Source: Oscillospiraceae bacterium
GTDB lineage: Bacteria > Bacillota > Clostridia > Oscillospirales > Oscillospiraceae
Direction of reading: 5' to 3'
Length of the DNA stretch: 35,651 bases
Assembly: GCA_017541825.1 (NCBI GenBank)
Contig: JAFXYJ010000075.1
Span: 1 to 35,651, forward strand
Shown: piece by piece, positions 26,425-34,347 of the stretch
Numbering within the stretch: the first letter of the stretch is position 1
Layout of the letters: each line of letters starts with the position of its first letter
The notes under the pieces: model-generated
Told to the model about the DNA's origin: nothing
Database searches by the model: none
The model's input: the letters and a program-made list of their open reading frames with translations, nothing else
Translations under genes and position numbers: made by a program

Positions 26425-28515
26425 TCAGTACACGCTGAAAAGGATCTCGCCGTAGGAGGGATAGGGCCAGCGAGTCTTGTCCGTGATGGCCTCCATGGCG
26501 TCGGCGCAGCGGCGCAGCGCGTCCATCTCGGGCAGCATCTCCTTCCAGCAGCACAGGGCGAACTCCTCCGTGGGCAGCCCCGCAGACCGCTCCACAGATC
26601 CTTCCAGCCGCTGGGCGCCCTCCCATGCCTCGGAGATCAGCCCGGACAGCCGGGAGGCGAGCTCCCGCTCGTACATGGACGGCACCGGCGGCTCGAGGGA
26701 CGACTTCTCCCGGGCCGCAGCGATCAGCTCGCCGGTAAAGCGGCTCACCGCGGGCAGCACGTCCTTGCGGATCATGTCGAGCATGGTAATGGCCTCGATC
26801 TTGATCTCCTTGGCGTAGTGGTCAAGGATGATCTCATACCGGGCGCGCAGCTCGGTCTCGCTGAAGACGCCGTTGCGCATAAACAGCTGCACATTCTTCC
26901 AGTCGAGCATCCTCGGCAGGCACTCCGGCGTGGTGCGCAGATCCAGCAGACCGCGCCGGCGGGCTTCCTCGGTCCACTTGGCGTCGTAGCCGTTGCCGTT
27001 GAAGATGATGCGCCGGTGGTCGCGGATGGCGCCGCGGACGAGCTCATGGAGCGTCTCGTCAAAATGCTCCGCGGCTTCGAGCGCGTCGGCATAGCGGCCG
27101 AGCACGTCCGCCACGGCGGTGTTGAGCATGATGTTGGCCTCGCTGATCGACGCCGAGGAGCCCACCATGCGGAACTCGAACTTGTTGCCGGTGAAGGCAA
27201 AGGGCGAGGTGCGGTTCCTGTCGGTGGTGTCCTTGGGGAACGAGGGCAGCACGTCCACGCCCACCTTGAACTGCACCGCCTCGCCGGGCTGATAGGTCGT
27301 CTCGTTCTCGATGGCGTCGAGGATGCCCGTGAGCTCGTCGCCCAGGTACACCGACAGGATGACCGGAGGCGCCTCGTCTCCGCCCAGACGGCGGTCGTTG
27401 CCCGCGCTGGCCGCCGAGATGCGCAGCAGGTCCTGGTACTCGTCCACCGCCTGCACCACCGCCGTGAGGAACAGCAGGAACTGGGCGTTCTCCGAGGGCG
27501 TGTCGCCGGGGTTGAGCAGGTTCTCCCCCCGGTCAGTGGCCATGGACCAGTTGTTGTGCTTGCCGGAGCCGTTGACGCCGGCAAAGGGTTTTTCGTGCAG
27601 CAGGCAGACCATGCCCATCCGGTCGGCCACCCGCTTCATGCGCTCCATGACGAGCTGGTTGTGGTCCGCGGCGATATTCACGATGGAGTACACGCAGGCC
27701 AGCTCGTGCTGGGCCGGTGCGACCTCGTTGTGCTCTGTCTTGGCCGGGACGCCCAGCTTCCAGAGCTCCTCGTCCAGCTCGGCCATAAAGGCGGCCACCC
27801 GGGGCTTGATCGCGCCGAAATAATGGTCGTCAAGCTCCTGTCCCTTGGGCGGACGGCAGCCCATCAGCGTACGGCCGGTGTAGACCAGGTCCCGCCGGCG
27901 CCGGAACATCTCCCGGTCCACAAGGAAGTACTCCTGCTCGGCGCCGACCATGGCGCGAACGGCGGTGGTCTCCCGGTCGCCGAAGAGCCGCAGGATGCGC
28001 AGCGCCTGGTTGTTCAGGGCGTCCATGGACCGCAGCAGGGGCGTTTTCTTGTCGATGGCCTCCCCGCCGTAGGAACAGAAGGCCGTGGGGATGCACAGCA
28101 CATTGTCCTTCACGAACGCGTCGCTGGTGGGGTCCCAGGCCGTGTAGCCCCGGGCTTCAAAGGTGGCGCGCAGGCCGCCGGAGGGAAAGCTGGAGGCGTC
28201 TGGCTCGCTCTGGATCAGGGCCTTGCCGCTGAACTCCATGATGGCGCCGCCCCCCTCCGTCGGGGAGAGGAAGCTGTCGTGCTTCTCGGCGGTGATGCCG
28301 GTCATGGGCTGGAACCAGTGGGTGAAGTGGGTCGCGCCCTTTTCCAGCGCCCAGTCCTTCATGGCGTCGGCGATCACGTCCGCCTCGGCGCGCAGCAGCC
28401 GCCGTCCGCAGCAGCGGGCGGCGTGAAGGGCCTCATTGATCTCGGGCGGCAGGCGCTCGGCCATCACCTTTTCCGAGAACACCATCGAGGCGAATTCTTC
28501 CGCATGAAATCCCAT
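26425..28515 (-). CDS. glnN: Type III glutamine synthetase
   Basis: ATP-dependent amidation of glutamate to glutamine. The ~696-residue length and the sequence type fit GS-III (GlnN), common in Clostridia and Bacteroidetes. Seen are FASMVFSEKVMAERLPPEI near the start, THFTHWFQPMTGITAEKHDSF, SFPSGGLRATFEARGYTAWDPTS, LMGCRPPKGQELDDHYFGAIKPRVAAFM, PAKTEHNEVAPAQHELACVY (metal ligands), LLHEKPFAGVNGSGKHNNWSM, the long C-terminal region and NRTSPFAFTGNKFEFRMVGSS. The ATG at 28515 is preferred over GTG 28557, which lies inside a perfect inverted repeat; AAAGGA precedes the ATG with a rather long 11-base gap. Nothing in the operon suggests a PII protein. Confidence 0.96.
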   Translation of the reverse strand: MGFHAEEFASMVFSEKVMAERLPPEINEALHAARCCGRRLLRAEADVIADAMKDWALEKGATHFTHWFQPMTGITAEKHDSFLSPTEGGGAIMEFSGKALIQSEPDASSFPSGGLRATFEARGYTAWDPTSDAFVKDNVLCIPTAFCSYGGEAIDKKTPLLRSMDALNNQALRILRLFGDRETTAVRAMVGAEQEYFLVDREMFRRRRDLVYTGRTLMGCRPPKGQELDDHYFGAIKPRVAAFMAELDEELWKLGVPAKTEHNEVAPAQHELACVYSIVNIAADHNQLVMERMKRVADRMGMVCLLHEKPFAGVNGSGKHNNWSMATDRGENLLNPGDTPSENAQFLLFLTAVVQAVDEYQDLLRISAASAGNDRRLGGDEAPPVILSVYLGDELTGILDAIENETTYQPGEAVQFKVGVDVLPSFPKDTTDRNRTSPFAFTGNKFEFRMVGSSASISEANIMLNTAVADVLGRYADALEAAEHFDETLHELVRGAIRDHRRIIFNGNGYDAKWTEEARRRGLLDLRTTPECLPRMLDWKNVQLFMRNGVFSETELRARYEIILDHYAKEIKIEAITMLDMIRKDVLPAVSRFTGELIAAAREKSSLEPPVPSMYERELASRLSGLISEAWEGAQRLEGSVERSAGLPTEEFALCCWKEMLPEMDALRRCADAMEAITDKTRWPYPSYGEILFSVY

Positions 28516-28545
28516 GATCGAGATGTCCTTTCCGAACTGCAGCAA

Positions 28546-28574
28546 CGGCAAAGACACCGACCGTGTCTTTGCCG
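28546..28574 (-). promoter_or_regulatory. 12-bp inverted repeat at the 5' end of the glnN transcript
   Basis: CGGCAAAGACAC (28546-28557) and GTGTCTTTGCCG (28563-28574) are perfect complements with a 5-base loop. They lie 9-10 bases after the predicted transcription start and 31 bases before the ATG, so the mRNA would begin with a long, stable hairpin. It could be an operator, a transcript stabiliser or a protein-binding leader. Confidence 0.65.
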
Positions 28575-28589
28575 TGCCGCTGATCTAAA

Positions 28590-28618
28590 GCCTAACGCAG
28601 CGAACCGTGTTCTGTCAA
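28590..28618 (-). promoter_or_regulatory. Promoter of glnN
   Basis: On the minus strand a perfect TTGACA (28618-28613) is followed at 17-18 bases by TTAGGC/TAGGCT. The -10 is weak, which leaves room for an activator. It lies in the short gap after the DUF1622 gene. Confidence 0.5.
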
Positions 28619-28640
28619 TAAGCCCGATCGGCCGGATCCG

Positions 28641-29051
28641 TCACGCGTTGCCGGCTTTTTCCTCCGGTTTCCTCGTCTTTTTCTGATTGAGGATGCTCTC
28701 GTCCGTCACGATCTCCAGGCCTTCCAGATCCTTCTTTTCGTTTTCGATCTCCCAGTGCAGCAGCAGCGTCAGGGCCGTGCGGAGCACGATGACCGCGCCG
28801 AGGATGCCCAGCTCGCGCCATTCGCGCACGACGACGGTGCGCAGCACCTCGCCGCCCATCTTGAAGCTCAGCGCCAGCGTGGTGCCCTGTGCCAGCTCCA
28901 GACGGATGTTCTGCTCCTTCCGGATCCATTTGACAAAGCAGGTCACCGATGTGTAGACAAGAATGCATACGCCGAACAGCTCCAGCAGGATGATACCCCA
29001 CTCGATCACCGCATGCATAAGGTTTTCCGCTGTTTCCAGTGCTCCGCCCAT
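28641..29051 (-). CDS. DUF1622-family membrane protein
   Basis: A 136-residue protein with hydrophobic segments at about residues 14-36 (VIEWGIILLELFGVCILVYTS) and 82-100 (LGILGAVIVLRTALTLLLHW), separated by LELAQGTTLALSFKMGGEVLRTVVV, which is typical of DUF1622. The C-terminus is charged (EIENEKKDLEGLE...KKTRKPEEK). GGGAG lies 8 bases before the ATG at 29051; the frame is open further back but without a ribosome binding site. Function is unknown. It lies upstream of glnN and divergent from the VWA/MoxR pair, and shares the 29052-29208 gap with the latter's promoter. Confidence 0.87.
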   Translation of the reverse strand: MGGALETAENLMHAVIEWGIILLELFGVCILVYTSVTCFVKWIRKEQNIRLELAQGTTLALSFKMGGEVLRTVVVREWRELGILGAVIVLRTALTLLLHWEIENEKKDLEGLEIVTDESILNQKKTRKPEEKAGNA

Positions 29052-29145
29052 GTCGTCATCTCCCTTTCCCGACGGTCGTTTTTCTCCCGTATCGTCATTA
29101 AAATACCATTTTCCCCGTCGATCCGTCAAGCCCCCGACGCCGTGC

Positions 29146-29175
29146 TTGACACGCTTTTGCCGAGGCGCGTATACT
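29146..29175 (+). promoter_or_regulatory. Promoter of the VWA/MoxR operon
   Basis: A perfect TTGACA (29146-29151) and TATACT (29170-29175) are 18 bases apart, about 34 bases before the VWA gene ATG. Confidence 0.75.
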
Positions 29176-29208
29176 GTTTTTGATCACTGTATCGGGAGGG
29201 CTCCCGGC

Positions 29209-30831
29209 ATGCCGAGCGCGCCGTCGTACAATTCCACACCTTCCGAGGCCCGGCTGCGCCGGGCCGTGGACGCGCGTTTTCTGACGGACGGCGCATCGGA
29301 CGCAGAGGCGGAAGCCCTGCTGCGGCAGTACCCGGCCGCGGCGCTGCGGCACATCGCCGAACGCCGGGACAAGCGTCTGCTGGCCGCCGCGCTGCGCAGC
29401 GGCATCTTCCCGCCGGAGGCGGCGGAACGGCTCTCCGAGCGGATGAACACGCTGCCCTTTGCCCTGCGGCTGCTGCTGTCCCGTCCGGAGCTGGCGCGGG
29501 AGGTCCCCCCGCCCGAGACCGCGAGATCCGCCTCTGCCGACGGAGACGCGGACATCGAGTCCCGGCTCCGGCGCTGGCAGTTCAACGCGGGCGTGGAGTT
29601 CCCTTTCCTGCGCGAGCGGGTGACGGCCATGCCCTGCGGGGCCGACCGGCATATCGATCCCTTCGGTACGGACGGGCTGTGCTTCTATTACAACAGCGCT
29701 CCCGTGGGCGAGGACGATTTCCGTCACATGCTCATGCACTGCATTTTCCGCCACATGCTCCCGCCGGAAAAAACGCAGCGGCCGCTGTGGGATCTCGCCT
29801 GCGACATGTCCGCGGAATTCCTGCGGGAGGAGCTCTTCCCCTCCGGCCGGAGCCGGGAGGTGCAGTACGGCATCGCCGGCGCGCTGCCGGACAGCTGCGA
29901 CCCGCGCTCGGCCGCGTCGGTCTACCGCGGTCTGCTGGATCTTTACGCCGACGAGCTGGAGATCCTCCGGCGGCGCTACGTCCGGGACGACCACCGCTTC
30001 TGGTACGAACGGCCCGAAAAGCCTCCGGCCCTGCCCGGGAGCGGTCAGGGCGAGGGCGGCGGCTTCGCTCCGGGGACCGGCGGCGAGTCCTGGACCGAGC
30101 AGCTCGGGCGGGTGCTGGCCGACCGCTGGGAGGACGCCGCGCAGGCGCTTGTCCCCGAAAAGAAGGGCTCGAAGCGCTTCGGTCTCTCCCCCGGCAGCCG
30201 GGAGGAGAAGATGCTGCTGCGGCAGGCGGCCAAGTACGACTTTTCCCGGTATCTGCGGCGGTTTTCCATCCTGCGCGAGGAGCTGCAGCTCGACGAGAGC
30301 AGCTTTGACTACATTCCCTACTGCTACGGGCTCGAGCGCTACGGCAATCTGCCGCTCATCGAGCCGCTGGAGTACACGGAGAGCTACAAGATCGCCCAGC
30401 TCGTCATCGCCATCGACACCTCCGGCTCCTGTTCCCGCCAGATCGTGGAGCGGTTCATGGCGGAGATCGAGCGGATCCTCATGCGTCGGGAAAACTTTTT
30501 CAAAAAGATGGACATCCACATCATCCAGTGCGACGCCATCATTCAGGACCACGTGCGCATCCGCGCCCCCGAGGACTGGAAGCGGTACCTCAAGGGGCTG
30601 ACCATCAAGGGCCGGGGCGGCACCAGCTTCATCCCCGTGTTCAACCTTGTGGAAAAGCTGCGCGCCGCCGGGGAGCTCAAGGATCTCAAGGGCCTGCTGT
30701 ATTTCACCGACGGCGACGGAGCCTATCCCCGCCGGGGGCCGGATTACGAGGTGGCCTTCGTGTTCCCTGACCGCGAATCCCTGCGTCCTTCCCTGCCGGA
30801 CTGGATCACGCCCCTCTGCCTGGAGCCATAG
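29209..30831 (+). CDS. VWA-domain protein with degenerate metallopeptidase-like (DUF2201) domain
   Basis: A 540-residue protein. Residues ~1-130 are helical and repeat-like. Residues ~125-200 match the DUF2201 metallopeptidase-like region, but the expected HExxH is altered: HMLMHCIFRH places His173, His177 and His182 without the catalytic Glu, followed by WDLACDMSAEF where the family has a conserved A-x-D. A Gly-rich linker (about 280-305) leads to a C-terminal VWA domain with a MIDAS site: Asp403, Ser405, Ser407 in AIDTSGSCS, Thr in GGTSF and Asp in YFTDGDG. Proteins of this type pair with MoxR AAA+ ATPases, and one follows 10 bases downstream. GGGAGG precedes the ATG. Likely a chaperone-like cofactor-insertion or assembly module; the client is unknown. 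Confidence 0.88.
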   Translation: MPSAPSYNSTPSEARLRRAVDARFLTDGASDAEAEALLRQYPAAALRHIAERRDKRLLAAALRSGIFPPEAAERLSERMNTLPFALRLLLSRPELAREVPPPETARSASADGDADIESRLRRWQFNAGVEFPFLRERVTAMPCGADRHIDPFGTDGLCFYYNSAPVGEDDFRHMLMHCIFRHMLPPEKTQRPLWDLACDMSAEFLREELFPSGRSREVQYGIAGALPDSCDPRSAASVYRGLLDLYADELEILRRRYVRDDHRFWYERPEKPPALPGSGQGEGGGFAPGTGGESWTEQLGRVLADRWEDAAQALVPEKKGSKRFGLSPGSREEKMLLRQAAKYDFSRYLRRFSILREELQLDESSFDYIPYCYGLERYGNLPLIEPLEYTESYKIAQLVIAIDTSGSCSRQIVERFMAEIERILMRRENFFKKMDIHIIQCDAIIQDHVRIRAPEDWKRYLKGLTIKGRGGTSFIPVFNLVEKLRAAGELKDLKGLLYFTDGDGAYPRRGPDYEVAFVFPDRESLRPSLPDWITPLCLEP

Positions 30832-30841
30832 GAGGTAAGAA

Positions 30842-32281
30842 ATGAACATACAGGAAGCAAAAGCCGAGATCGTGCGCACCTATCGGGCCTATACGCGGCG
30901 CAGCGCCGACGGTTCTCACCGCATCCCGCCGGAAAAGCAGCGGCCCATCCTGCTCATCGGCCCACCGGGCATCGGCAAGACCGCCATCATGCGCCAGATC
31001 TCCGAGGAGACCGGCGCGGGGCTCGTGGCCTACTCGATGACCCATCATACCCGCCAGAGCGCCATCGGCCTGCCCTTCATTTCCCAGCGGGATTACGGCG
31101 GGAAAAGGACCTCCGTCACCGAGTACACGATGAGCGAGATCGTGGCTTCGATCTATGACTATATGGCAGCCACCGGCAAGCGGAGCGGCATCCTCTTTCT
31201 CGATGAGATCAACTGTGTGTCCGAGACTCTGGCGCCGGTGATGCTGCAGCTGCTGCAGAACAAGACCTTCGGCACCCACCGCATCCCGGAGGACTGGATC
31301 ATCGTAGCCGCCGGCAACCCGCCGGAGTACAACAAATCCGTCCGGGATCTGGATATGGCCACCCTGGACCGTGTGAAAAACATGGAGATCGCCGCGGATC
31401 TGGGCGTATGGCAGGAGTACGCCCTGGCCCACGATATCCATCCCGCCATCCGGACCTATCTGACCGTCTACCCGGATCATTTTTACAATATCACCAACTC
31501 CGACCGCGGGCAGCTTTTCGTCACCGCCCGGGGCTGGGAGGACCTGAGCTGCATCCTGCTGGCCTACGAGGAGGAGAACGAATCCGTCGGCAGCGAGTTT
31601 TTTCTCCAGTACCTGCAGCATGATGAGATCGCCCGCTCCTTCGGGATGTATTACGATCTCTTTGCCCATTTCAGCGGCGAGGGCGATCTGGCCAGCCGTC
31701 TGAGGGATCATCCGGAGGAGCTCAGAGAATTCACGGCGACCCAGTGTCTGGCCGCGGCGGCCATGCTGTTCCACGGCATCGAGACCGCCGCCGGAGACTG
31801 GGCCGGGGCTCTCAGCCGTCTGGACAGCCTTGCCGCGCAGATCCGTCTTCTGCCGCCGGATCTGGATTTCGCCGACGAGGAGCGCAAGAGCGAGTTCTTC
31901 CGTTCCCGCCGGCAGACGCTGGACGTGCGCGTACAGCACGACGTGATCAAGCCCGAGGAGGAGCTGCGGGAGCGCTGGGTGCTCGACACTCTCGAGCGCA
32001 GCGCCGCGGAGTGGATCAAGGGCGACCGTTCGGCGCCCTTCACCGACCACGCCGCCGAACAGATCGCCGGGGAACGCGCGCGGCTGGACGCACAGGCGCG
32101 CTCGATCCTCTCGCAGATCGAGGCTGCCTACGCGGTGCTGGAGCAGTGTCCCCGGGGCCGGAGCGCGGCGCTGTATCTGACCACCGATCTGAGCGGCTGC
32201 GAAGCCACCGCGGCGCTGCTGAAGGACCGTCCCTGCGAGGCGTGGCTGCGTTATTGCAGGGAGCTGCTCAAAGAAGAATAA
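30842..32281 (+). CDS. MoxR-like AAA+ ATPase
   Basis: A 479-residue AAA+ ATPase. Walker A is GPPGIGKT (40-47), Walker B ILFLDEIN (Asp121/Glu122), sensor 1 in IIVAAGNPPEYNKS, and arginine-finger-like RDLDMATLDRVKNMEI. MoxR-type features are TRQSAIGLPFI and YTMSEIVASIYDYM. The C-terminal ~200 residues are helical and go beyond the AAA+ core (about 270 onward). AGGAGG lies 6 bases before the ATG. It is co-transcribed with the VWA protein, and MoxR/VWA pairs elsewhere assemble or activate enzyme complexes. The usual order is MoxR first; here it is second. Confidence 0.93.
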   Translation: MNIQEAKAEIVRTYRAYTRRSADGSHRIPPEKQRPILLIGPPGIGKTAIMRQISEETGAGLVAYSMTHHTRQSAIGLPFISQRDYGGKRTSVTEYTMSEIVASIYDYMAATGKRSGILFLDEINCVSETLAPVMLQLLQNKTFGTHRIPEDWIIVAAGNPPEYNKSVRDLDMATLDRVKNMEIAADLGVWQEYALAHDIHPAIRTYLTVYPDHFYNITNSDRGQLFVTARGWEDLSCILLAYEEENESVGSEFFLQYLQHDEIARSFGMYYDLFAHFSGEGDLASRLRDHPEELREFTATQCLAAAAMLFHGIETAAGDWAGALSRLDSLAAQIRLLPPDLDFADEERKSEFFRSRRQTLDVRVQHDVIKPEEELRERWVLDTLERSAAEWIKGDRSAPFTDHAAEQIAGERARLDAQARSILSQIEAAYAVLEQCPRGRSAALYLTTDLSGCEATAALLKDRPCEAWLRYCRELLKEE

Positions 32282-32287
32282 AGATAT

Positions 32288-32323
32288 AAAAGCACGGCGT
32301 GCCGGAAGGACATGCCGTGCTTT
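32288..32323. terminator. Bidirectional terminator between MoxR and the ABC-2 permease gene
   Basis: A 10-bp stem (AAAGCACGGC with GCCGTGCTTT) with a 15-base loop lies 6 bases after the MoxR stop. On the minus strand it runs into GCTTTTATATCTTT, so it also serves the convergent ABC-2 permease gene, whose stop is 18 bases away. Confidence 0.8.
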
Positions 32324-32341
32324 ACTCTATGGCTTTTTGTT

Positions 32342-32959
32342 TCAGCCGATCTCTTTTTTCTCGTAGATCGCGGCGGACACGCCCCAGGACGCGGCAAACA
32401 GCGCGCCGCACAGCAGCAGGAGCGTCCAGGGGGAGAGCCAGACGGGGACGGTGCTCATCCGGAAGTCCTCGCCGGTGATCGTCATCAGCCCGATCATCAC
32501 GCCGATGATCACAAACATGACCAGATACCGGCCCTTATCCGCGCCGAACTTATAGGCCATCGGGACAATGATCGAAGGGACCAGGAGCCCCGCGGCAAGG
32601 CACATGGCCAAGCTTTCGAAAATGTCGGCGCTTTCAAAGCCGCGCAGGGCCCGCAGCGCCAGGCACACGCCGCCGAGAAGAGCGCCGCACAGCACCATCA
32701 GCAGCGTGCAGACATAACGCTCCGTCACGACCGTCCGGCGCGAGACCGGCAGCGTCAGGGCGCACACGTTCCATTTTTCCCGGGTCTCCAGATTGATGAG
32801 CGTGGAGGCCAGCGTTCCGGGCAGCACCACCAGATACGGGATATAAAAGCCCGTATTCGGAACGAATATCGTCACTGCGGAAAACACCGCCATGATCAGA
32901 AAGACCGAGCGCAGGGATATGACAGCGGTATACAGATCCTTGCGAAGCAGCGCTCTCAT
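32342..32959 (-). CDS. ABC-2 type transporter permease
   Basis: A 205-residue permease with about six hydrophobic segments, the first starting in LRSVFLIMAVFSAVTIFVP. Motifs of the small ABC-2 group in GntR-linked exporters are LPGTLASTLINLETREKWNVCALTLPVSRRTVVTERYVCTL, the coupling helix region, and GADKGRYLVMFVIIGV. The stop of the ATPase gene and this ATG are adjacent (TAAATG). It is the last gene of the GntR/ATPase/permease operon. The substrate is unknown; related YtrABC-type systems respond to cell-wall stress. Confidence 0.9.
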   Translation of the reverse strand: MRALLRKDLYTAVISLRSVFLIMAVFSAVTIFVPNTGFYIPYLVVLPGTLASTLINLETREKWNVCALTLPVSRRTVVTERYVCTLLMVLCGALLGGVCLALRALRGFESADIFESLAMCLAAGLLVPSIIVPMAYKFGADKGRYLVMFVIIGVMIGLMTITGEDFRMSTVPVWLSPWTLLLLCGALFAASWGVSAAIYEKKEIG

Positions 32960-33799
32960 TTATTTCATCTCCTTTGCCATCATCACAAACAGCTCCTCGA
33001 TGCTGACCGGGGACAGCGCCGTTCCGGCCGCTGCGGCGTCGCGCCGCACCGCCGCGGTGACGCCGTAGGGCGTCTCAACCCGGTGCAGGACCGCCTCGGC
33101 CGGCAGCGCGGCCAGCTCCTCCGCCGTGCCGCGAAAGAGCCCGTACTCGGAGGCGAGCACGTCCTTTTCCTCGAAAACGATCAGCTTCCCTTTGTGGAGA
33201 AAAGCGATGTAGTCGCAGAGCTTCTCCAGGTCCGACACGATGTGCGAGGAGATCAGGATCGAGTGGCCCTCGTCCCGGGTGAACTCCATCAGGATATCCA
33301 CCACCTCGTCCCGGACCACCGGGTCGAGCCCGCTGGTGGCCTCGTCGAGGATCAGCAATCTGGCGTTGTGGGAGAGCGCCGCTGCCAGGGAGAGCTTCAT
33401 CTTCGTCCCGTTGGACAGCTCGGCGAACTTTCTGTCTGCGGGGATCGAAAAACGGCGCAGGCAGTCCTCCCAGGCGCTCTCGTCCCAGCTGCGGTAGGCG
33501 TCGCGCAGCATTTTGCCCAGTTGGCGGGCGTTGAGCGCGGCGGGCAGCCCCGGCTCGTCGAGCACGATGCCAAGTTCCTCCTTCACCGCGGCCAGCTCCG
33601 CCGTCGGGCGGCCCAGCACCGATATCTCGCCGCTGTCCGGGCGTATCAGGTCCAGCAGCAGGCGGATCAGGGTCGTCTTGCCCGCGCCGTTCTCCCCGAT
33701 GAGTCCCACCACACAGCCGCCCGGCACCGTAAGGTCCACATGGTCCAGCGTGAAGCCCGGATAACGCTTCGTAAGTCCCTTGATCTCGATCGCATTCAT
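32960..33799 (-). CDS. ABC-2 exporter ATP-binding protein
   Basis: A 279-residue ATPase: Walker A GENGAGKT (35-42), Q-loop around LGIVLDEP, signature LSNGTKMKLSL (usual LSGGQ changed to LSNGT, as in many YtrB-like ATPases), Walker B LLILDEATSGLDP, H-loop ISSHIV. A C-terminal extension of about 70 residues (SEYGLFRGTAEELAALPAEAVL...) resembles those of YtrB/BcrA relatives. The start overlaps the GntR stop by 4 bases (ATGA). It is the middle gene of the operon. Confidence 0.95.
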   Translation of the reverse strand: MNAIEIKGLTKRYPGFTLDHVDLTVPGGCVVGLIGENGAGKTTLIRLLLDLIRPDSGEISVLGRPTAELAAVKEELGIVLDEPGLPAALNARQLGKMLRDAYRSWDESAWEDCLRRFSIPADRKFAELSNGTKMKLSLAAALSHNARLLILDEATSGLDPVVRDEVVDILMEFTRDEGHSILISSHIVSDLEKLCDYIAFLHKGKLIVFEEKDVLASEYGLFRGTAEELAALPAEAVLHRVETPYGVTAAVRRDAAAAGTALSPVSIEELFVMMAKEMK

Positions 33800-34173
33800 C
33801 GTTCTTCCTCCCACATCAGCCGCAGCATTTCGGCAAGCTCCTGCTCCGTGACGCCGCAGGCGACCGCCAGCCGCGCCGCCTCGGCCAAATGCTCCTCGAT
33901 CCGGCGCAGATGGTGCTCACGCAGGAGCTCCCGGTTGAGCCCCGCCACAAAGCAGCCCTTGGCCGGGACCGTATAGATCAGCCCCTCCCGTTCCAGCTCC
34001 TCATAGGCGCGCTTGGTGGTGATCACGCTGAGCTTCAGATCCTTCGCCAGATTCCGGATCGAGGGCAGCGCCTCGTCCTCCCTCAGCGCACCGCCCACGA
34101 TCTGTTCCCGGATCTGGGTGCAGATCTGGTCATAGATCGGCACGCCGCTTTTGTTGTCGATCAGGATTCTCAT
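33796..34173 (-). CDS. GntR-family regulator, YtrA subfamily
   Basis: A 125-residue regulator: a GntR winged helix (about residues 8-75: PIYDQICTQIREQIVGGALREDEALPSIRNLAKDLKLSVITTKRAYEELEREGLIYTVPAKGCFVAG) followed by a short ~45-residue helical dimerisation tail typical of YtrA. ATG 34173 is chosen because GAGAGG stands 7 bases before it; another ATG, 15 bases upstream (34188), lacks a Shine-Dalgarno. An operator palindrome overlaps the -10 box, so autorepression together with the ABC-2 exporter is expected. Inducer is unknown. Confidence 0.94.
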   Translation of the reverse strand: MRILIDNKSGVPIYDQICTQIREQIVGGALREDEALPSIRNLAKDLKLSVITTKRAYEELEREGLIYTVPAKGCFVAGLNRELLREHHLRRIEEHLAEAARLAVACGVTEQELAEMLRLMWEEER

Positions 34174-34195
34174 ACGCAGGCCTCTCATTCAGTTT

Positions 34196-34220
34196 ACTGT
34201 ATATGCACAGTATATACAGT
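34196..34220. promoter_or_regulatory. Operator of the GntR/ABC-2 operon
   Basis: ACTGTATAT (34196-34204) and ATATACAGT (34212-34220) are exact reverse complements 7 bases apart, and overlap the -10 box. The site has the spacing and AT-rich core expected for a GntR/YtrA-type dimer. Confidence 0.75.
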
Positions 34221-34237
34221 GTATACGGATTTGTCAA
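34209..34237 (-). promoter_or_regulatory. Near-consensus promoter of the GntR/ABC-2 operon
   Basis: On the minus strand TTGACA (34237-34232) and TATACT (34214-34209) are exactly 17 bases apart. Such a strong promoter overlapped by an operator fits a repressed operon. Confidence 0.85.
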
Positions 34238-34269
34238 GCCACTTTTTTAAGGAAAAGTCGATCCGCTTA

Positions 34270-34298
34270 TAGACACGGCGGCGGGAAATTGGTATAAT
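34270..34298 (+). promoter_or_regulatory. Promoter of the fprA gene
   Basis: TAGACA (34270-34275) and a perfect TATAAT (34293-34298) are 17 bases apart, about 50 bases before the ATG. Confidence 0.75.
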
Positions 34299-34347
34299 AT
34301 CGGCACTGAACAAACCGTCGGCGGTGCGCCGTCAGAAGGAGGAACAT

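Noticed and set aside
26413-26426. Terminator of glnN formed by TGAATA/TATTCA
   Set aside because: The palindrome is short and AT-rich with no T-run; no convincing terminator was found between glnN and the uptake operon promoter.
26392-28686. 764-codon open frame on the plus strand opposite glnN
   Set aside because: Shadow of a gene with all GS-III motifs on the other strand.
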